From Bacteroidales bacterium (GTDB lineage: Bacteria > Bacteroidota > Bacteroidia > Bacteroidales > Dysgonomonadaceae): DNA of 10,250 nucleotides. The stretch is from the NCBI GenBank assembly GCA_012518155.1, contig JAAYTC010000120.1, positions 1-10,250 of the forward strand. The letters are read 5' to 3'. Below the pieces are notes generated by a model. The model saw nothing but the letters and a program-made list of their open reading frames with translations. It searched no databases and was not told the DNA's origin. Below are positions 6,800 through 10,250 of this stretch, piece after piece. How positions within the stretch are numbered: the first letter of the stretch is position 1; every line of letters starts with the position of its first letter. A program made the translations under genes and the position numbers.

Positions 6800-8161
6800 T
6801 TAATCCATTGTAAACTTATTAAGCTTCGCGCTCCACGCGTCAACAAGTTGCGCTGGCGTGGAGGACGCGGATATTCCGCCGAATATCCAAATATTGTTCG
6901 AATCATCGGTTACCACTGACGCGTTAGTTCGCGGGATAAAATCCTCTGTATCCGATGGAAATGCTTGATTGTCTCCGGCCGCTATCCAACTCAGACCAAA
7001 ATTTTCTGAGTATAGAAACGAATTCTCCCCCTCCTTCATGATCATCAGGTAGAGCCGATTATCGTAATAAAATAGGCTGCTGCCGTCCATGGGTATTTGG
7101 GGAATCGTAGATATATGGGTGATTTCACCCTCTTTTTCATGCAACAACCAGATCGCTTTATTCGCTGCCTTGTTGCTATCTACTCCACCGGCCAAAACGA
7201 TGTACTGGGTGGAATAGGAGTCAGGATTCTCCACGCTCGTAGAAGTGAAACCCGAAAGCGGTAACTCGTCAGAAATGGAGTTCATAAGTTGTATCTCCGA
7301 AAAATCATCGGTCAACGCGAAATATAACATGTCGCTGTTGGTATCTCTTACCGCTAGTAGAATACGTTTTCCTGTGGAGGAAGGAAGCAATCCATAAATA
7401 GCTGCTATATTATAATCCGTGGATATCCTGCTCCATGTGATACCTGTTTCGTCCGATGCAAATACATCTCCCTCCTCATCCAACGCGTATACTGCGCTGT
7501 TCGTCGATAAAAGCGAGTTCAACAGGATGGTTGAGGGCAGAGTGGACACGTCGACCTCATCCCACTCCTCCACGTTTTGCTCTTGTGTGGATGCAGCTTT
7601 TATGTTCGTTCCGCTCTTGTAATAGGTGATAAATCGACCGTTGAACCCGATTGTCTCCTGGTCGGAAGGCGAATCGGAAAGATATTCCTTTGCCCTATTG
7701 CTCCACGTGAGAAGATAGGGATCTTGTTGGTAGATATTTAGTTGAAAGTCGTATAGTTTCGCGGTTTCACCATCGGGTGCGGTTGTTAGAATTTGAAGTA
7801 ACCGGTTGATGGCTACCGAGTCAGACGAGTTCCAAGTGTAGCTGCTATCGGGACTCAATTTAAGAGTTACTCGGCTAAAAGGGAAATATTGATTGGAACT
7901 GGATATATTCAACATCGCACTGTCCACGTGAAACAGGTAGGGCAGGGGTTCTTTATTATAAATCTTCCCGTTTACCTGATCTATCGTGAACGCGGTTGCG
8001 TTGAGTAAATTCAAGGTGTCTGCCCTGGACGTCAGTGAAAAAGAGTATATTTGTGCATCGGGTGAATATTCAATTTCGTCATCGGATGAACCAAGGCAAG
8101 AGGCAAACAACAGGAGGTTCAAGGCAACCACTGAGAGTCGGAGAAAATATTTAGATATCAT
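6800..8161 (-). CDS. DUF6242-like exported lipoprotein with propeller-type repeats
   Basis: 453 aa from the ATG at 8161. The frame also opens three codons earlier at a TTG (8170), but the ATG gives a cleaner lipoprotein signal: MISKYFLRLSVVALNLLLFAS then Cys22. The residues after the cysteine, LGSSDDEIE, are acid-rich like the lipoprotein export signal that directs Bacteroidota lipoproteins to the cell surface. Residues about 33-155 resemble the DUF6242 N-terminal domain (DAQIYSFSLTSRADTLNLLNATAFTID...). The remainder looks like a beta-propeller, with two Asp-box-like motifs S-x-x-x-G-x-x-W: SDETGITW (about 236-243) and SENFGLSW (about 385-392). It also has a Kelch-like NNIWIFGG near the end. 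No sialidase catalytic residues were recognised, so the propeller is probably structural or binding. The family assignment rests on memory of the N-terminal pattern. The function is unknown. Confidence 0.78.
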   Translation of the reverse strand: MISKYFLRLSVVALNLLLFASCLGSSDDEIEYSPDAQIYSFSLTSRADTLNLLNATAFTIDQVNGKIYNKEPLPYLFHVDSAMLNISSSNQYFPFSRVTLKLSPDSSYTWNSSDSVAINRLLQILTTAPDGETAKLYDFQLNIYQQDPYLLTWSNRAKEYLSDSPSDQETIGFNGRFITYYKSGTNIKAASTQEQNVEEWDEVDVSTLPSTILLNSLLSTNSAVYALDEEGDVFASDETGITWSRISTDYNIAAIYGLLPSSTGKRILLAVRDTNSDMLYFALTDDFSEIQLMNSISDELPLSGFTSTSVENPDSYSTQYIVLAGGVDSNKAANKAIWLLHEKEGEITHISTIPQIPMDGSSLFYYDNRLYLMIMKEGENSFLYSENFGLSWIAAGDNQAFPSDTEDFIPRTNASVVTDDSNNIWIFGGISASSTPAQLVDAWSAKLNKFTMD

Positions 8162-8198
8162 TTGTTTCAAAAATATTGTACACCACTTTTAAGTTATG

Positions 8199-8206
8199 CA
8201 AAAGTA
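8199..8206 (-). promoter_or_regulatory. Bacteroidota -7 promoter box ahead of the lipoprotein gene
   Basis: The minus strand reads TACTTTTG, fitting TAnnTTTG. TATG at 8230-8227, one mismatch from the -33 TTTG, sits 20 nt upstream. A start about 7 nt downstream (near 8192) would give a leader of about 30 nt before the ATG at 8161. It lies in the 82-bp gap after ribD, so the lipoprotein and the envelope genes beyond it need not depend on ribD transcription. Activity is inferred from consensus only. Confidence 0.55.
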
Positions 8207-8243
8207 GGAAGATTTTTCTCTTTAACCATATTAAAATGAATAT

Positions 8244-9311
8244 TTAAAGAAAATTTCGAGTTATTTTATTCTTTAAATGCAGCTGCGTGGAATCCAGGTA
8301 ATTCCTAGCCCCTTGCACGCATCCATGGATGGTAGGTGCCTTTATACCCGACAAAAGCATCTTCGACGAAAATTCAACATACGCTTCGTCCCACAGTTCC
8401 TTTTCAATAAATGACGATAATAACTGTTTCCCTCCCTCTACAAGCAGGGAGTATATCTTTTGTTGATACAGGTGATTAAGTATCTGTAAATTGGTGTTAC
8501 CCGAGAAGTCAATCTCAATCTGTTTTAAATTCTTTATGCTTTCGCGCGTGGGAGAAACTGCACGGGTAAAAAGGATGGTAGGAACTGATTCGTCGAAAAT
8601 AGCGGAATTCATCGGAATCTTGTTTTCCCTATCTATCACTACCCTTGTTGGGTGGTCACCAAACCAATTTCGGGCCGTTAATCTCGGGTTGTCGAGAAGG
8701 GCCGTGTTTGTCCCAACGAGTATGCCTTCCACTCGTGTGCGAAATTTGTGGACAATCGCGTGTGTTAGCTCGTTGGATATTTTTGCCGGCTTTTCTGCCC
8801 GTGAACTCCTGAGGCGATCCATGAAACCATCGCTACTTTGAGCCCATTTGAGGATCACGTATGGCCTCGCGTAGAGTTGGTTGATGAAAAAAAATCGGTT
8901 CATTTCGCGTGCTTCCTCTTCGAGTACACCCACTACTACCTCTACGCCTTGCTCTCGTAACATCGCGATTCCCTTACCGGATACCTTCGGGTTAGGATCC
9001 CCCACGGCAATCACTACCTTGGGTATTTTCTTCTTGATAATAAGTTCCACGCATGGGGGAGTTCGGCCGTAATGCGCGCAGGGTTCCAGCGATACGTAGA
9101 GGGTGGAGCCGGCGAGCAAGGTTGGGTCTTTCACGGAGACGATCGCGTTCACCTCCGCGTGCGGGTCACCGTAGCGCCTATGAAACCCTTCGCCGATAAT
9201 TTTATTATTGTACACCACTACGGCTCCTACCATTGGATTGGGCTTGGTAAATCCCTCGCCTTTACGTGCCAATTGGAGGCATCGCAGCATAAATTCCGAA
9301 TGTAACGCCAT
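8244..9311 (-). CDS. ribD: Bifunctional pyrimidine deaminase/reductase of riboflavin synthesis
   Basis: 355 aa, the usual length for full two-domain RibD. The N-terminal deaminase domain (about 1-148) has the zinc site HAE (H51, E53) and PCAHYGRTPPC (C78, C87), preceded by the substrate motif KPNPMVGAVVV (23-33). The C-terminal reductase domain (about 150-355) starts RPYVILKWAQSSDG and includes the NADPH/substrate region GILVGTNTALLDNPRLTAR (197-215) and VEGG (291-294). It deaminates and then reduces 2,5-diamino-6-ribosylamino-pyrimidinone 5'-phosphate, the second and third steps of flavin synthesis, in the cytoplasm. No other rib gene is in the window and no FMN riboswitch is visible in the 84 bp upstream. 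ATG at 9311 follows an A-rich stretch without Shine-Dalgarno. It is divergent from prmC, a pairing I recall from other Bacteroidales. Confidence 0.96.
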   Translation of the reverse strand: MALHSEFMLRCLQLARKGEGFTKPNPMVGAVVVYNNKIIGEGFHRRYGDPHAEVNAIVSVKDPTLLAGSTLYVSLEPCAHYGRTPPCVELIIKKKIPKVVIAVGDPNPKVSGKGIAMLREQGVEVVVGVLEEEAREMNRFFFINQLYARPYVILKWAQSSDGFMDRLRSSRAEKPAKISNELTHAIVHKFRTRVEGILVGTNTALLDNPRLTARNWFGDHPTRVVIDRENKIPMNSAIFDESVPTILFTRAVSPTRESIKNLKQIEIDFSGNTNLQILNHLYQQKIYSLLVEGGKQLLSSFIEKELWDEAYVEFSSKMLLSGIKAPTIHGCVQGARNYLDSTQLHLKNKITRNFL

Positions 9312-9317
9312 TTTTCT

Positions 9318-9325
9318 TAACTTTG
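9318..9325 (+). promoter_or_regulatory. Bacteroidota -7 promoter box for prmC
   Basis: TAACTTTG matches TAnnTTTG on the + strand, and the following GTAGCC resembles the usual downstream context. No good -33 TTTG is present at the expected distance. Transcription would start near 9332, leaving a leader of about 64 nt before the prmC ATG at 9396. The box lies just upstream of the ribD start codon on the opposite strand, so the two genes may interfere with each other. Confidence 0.6.
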
Positions 9326-9350
9326 TAGCCTGAAACGCGGGTCGTTTTTG

Positions 9351-9392
9351 ATGGACGGCCCTTCGATATGGTTCCTATACTTTAACTTGTAG
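9351..9392 (+). other. Possible 13-codon upstream reading frame in the prmC leader
   Basis: ATG at 9351 opens a frame reading MDGPSIWFLYFNL and ends at TAG (9390-9392). It is in frame with prmC and stops one codon (GTT) before the prmC ATG. It lies wholly downstream of the predicted promoter. Its start codon falls in the loop of a small possible hairpin (GGGTCG 9339-9344 with CGGCCC 9356-9361, including one G-U pair). There is no clear ribosome-binding site, as is usual in this phylum, so translation is unproven and chance is a real alternative. Confidence 0.3.
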
Positions 9393-9395
9393 GTT

Positions 9396-10250
9396 ATGTT
9401 TACGCAGTCCTTGCAGCAGCTCGTGCAGAATATCCGAAGTGAGCTTGGTGGCCTATACTCTCAGTCCGAGGTTACCGCATTATCCCGCTTAATACTCGAT
9501 GAGCTGCAGGAAGATCGGCCTGCAACATTAACAGTAGGCAAAATTAATCATTTATCCCGGTTTGGCACAAGAAATCGTTTAAAAGAGATTATCTCCCGTT
9601 TGAAAACGGGAGAGCCCATCCAATACGTGTTGGGAAAAACTGAATTTTACGGGCTGAAATTCTTTGTCACACCGGATGTTTTAATCCCGCGCCCTGAGAC
9701 CGAAGAACTGGTGGAATGGATATTAAAGGAGATTCCTCCCCGTAAGCTTACTCTCCTCGATATTGGTACAGGAAGCGGTTGCATAGCCGTTACCCTGGCC
9801 AAGAAAATGCCCGACAACAATATTGAAGCTTGCGATATTTCCGAGAAAGCACTTAGCGTGGCCAAAAAAAATGCACGAGAAAACGAGGTGGATGTACACT
9901 TTTTTAAACAAGATGTTTTTGACCCGTTTACTTCGAACCGACGTTATCACGTGATAGTCAGTAACCCCCCTTACGTGCTGGAATCAGACAAAGCAGGTAT
10001 GGAGAAAAATGTGCTCGCGTTTGAGCCGGCGGAAGCGTTGTTCGTTCGTGACGATACCCCTTTATTGTTTTATAAGCGGATTGCCGAACTGGGCCATGAA
10101 CTTCTTCATCCGCAGGGTAGTCTCTACTTCGAGATTAACCGGAGTAAGAGCGATGAAGTCCGCGAAATGCTGCATGAAATGGGTTATGAGGATGTGATGG
10201 GCAGGAGCGATATTTCCGGCCACCCGCGTATGATACGTGCGTTAAAACGA
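9396..10250 (+). CDS. prmC: Release factor N5-glutamine methyltransferase (3' end cut by window)
   Basis: The frame is open from the ATG at 9396 to the last base, 285 codons with no stop. The family is about 280-290 aa, so the gene must end just outside. The N-terminal helical domain (about 1-85) includes EPIQYVLGKTEFYGLKF, the usual lead-in to the catalytic domain. VLIPRPETEELVEW (95-108) follows. The SAM-binding loop is LLDIGTGSGCIAV (120-132), and the catalytic NPPY is at 190-193, preceded by VIVS. A late GSLYFEIN strand and GHPRMIRALK tail complete the fold. PrmC methylates the Gln of the GGQ motif in RF1 and RF2, increasing peptide release. ATG at 9396 is preceded in frame by TAG at 9390, so the N-terminus is fixed unless translation begins later. 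It is divergent from ribD and has a promoter-like box at 9318. Confidence 0.95.
   Translation, partial: MFTQSLQQLVQNIRSELGGLYSQSEVTALSRLILDELQEDRPATLTVGKINHLSRFGTRNRLKEIISRLKTGEPIQYVLGKTEFYGLKFFVTPDVLIPRPETEELVEWILKEIPPRKLTLLDIGTGSGCIAVTLAKKMPDNNIEACDISEKALSVAKKNARENEVDVHFFKQDVFDPFTSNRRYHVIVSNPPYVLESDKAGMEKNVLAFEPAEALFVRDDTPLLFYKRIAELGHELLHPQGSLYFEINRSKSDEVREMLHEMGYEDVMGRSDISGHPRMIRALKR

Noticed and set aside
6737..8170. Non-ATG starts for two genes: GTG at 6739 and TTG at 8170
   Set aside because: An ATG two or three codons downstream in each case gives an equally good or better signal peptide, so the non-ATG starts are not needed.
9339..9361. Hairpin GGGTCG/CGGCCC as a terminator in the ribD-prmC region
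   Set aside because: The stem is six pairs with a G-U wobble and an 11-nt loop, no U-tract follows, and it lies between divergent genes where no terminator is expected. It is at most a leader structure.
9312..9395. FMN riboswitch upstream of ribD
   Set aside because: The gap is only 84 bp and shows none of the conserved multi-helix RFN core, so it is too short and unmatched.
9647..9950. Minus-strand frames of 72 and 75 aa opposite prmC
   Set aside because: Both are shadows of prmC, whose SAM-binding and NPPY motifs fix the coding strand.

Overview
The window looks like a stretch of chromosome from a member of the Bacteroidales (phylum Bacteroidota), possibly near Proteiniphilum, Petrimonas or Dysgonomonas. 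The case rests on gene content and order (uppS-bamA-skp-skp behind a small outer-membrane protein gene), a DUF6242-type lipoprotein, the near absence of Shine-Dalgarno sequences, and -7 promoter boxes of the Bacteroidota form TAnnTTTG. The genus is an inference. No phage, transposon, CRISPR, tRNA or rRNA signal was seen. Coding density is very high: the longest stretch without a gene is 137 bp (2359-2495).

Layout. On the + strand at the left edge is a gene joining a DUF2007-like domain to two universal-stress-protein domains; its true start may lie outside the window. It converges on the next cluster across a symmetric, bidirectional-looking terminator (1213-1243). From about 9311 down to 1286 everything runs on the minus strand. 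In transcription order: ribD (riboflavin synthesis); a DUF6242-like lipoprotein; a small DUF6089-like outer-membrane protein; uppS (undecaprenyl diphosphate synthase); bamA (outer-membrane protein insertase); and two tandem skp/ompH periplasmic chaperone genes. Divergent from ribD on the + strand is prmC (release-factor methyltransferase), which runs off the right edge with no stop codon inside the window.

How the genes fit together. The core is an envelope-biogenesis cluster. UppS makes the C55 lipid carrier for peptidoglycan and surface polysaccharide, the Skp paralogs escort unfolded outer-membrane proteins, and BamA inserts them. The two upstream genes encode predicted outer-membrane or surface cargo. 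Promoter-like boxes suggest extra transcription starts before the lipoprotein gene and before the last skp gene. ribD and prmC are housekeeping genes that share an 84-bp divergent region.

The window is mostly ordinary core genome, and I see no undescribed multi-gene system. The points most worth a second look are: (1) ten 9-bp units encoding Tyr-Gly-Gly in what appears to be extracellular loop 3 of BamA; (2) a 13-codon reading frame that ends in UAG three bases before the prmC start, suggestive because PrmC acts on release factors; (3) the DUF2007-Usp-Usp fusion with a degenerate second Usp domain; and (4) a lipoprotein with Asp-box-like motifs and a putative surface-export signal.
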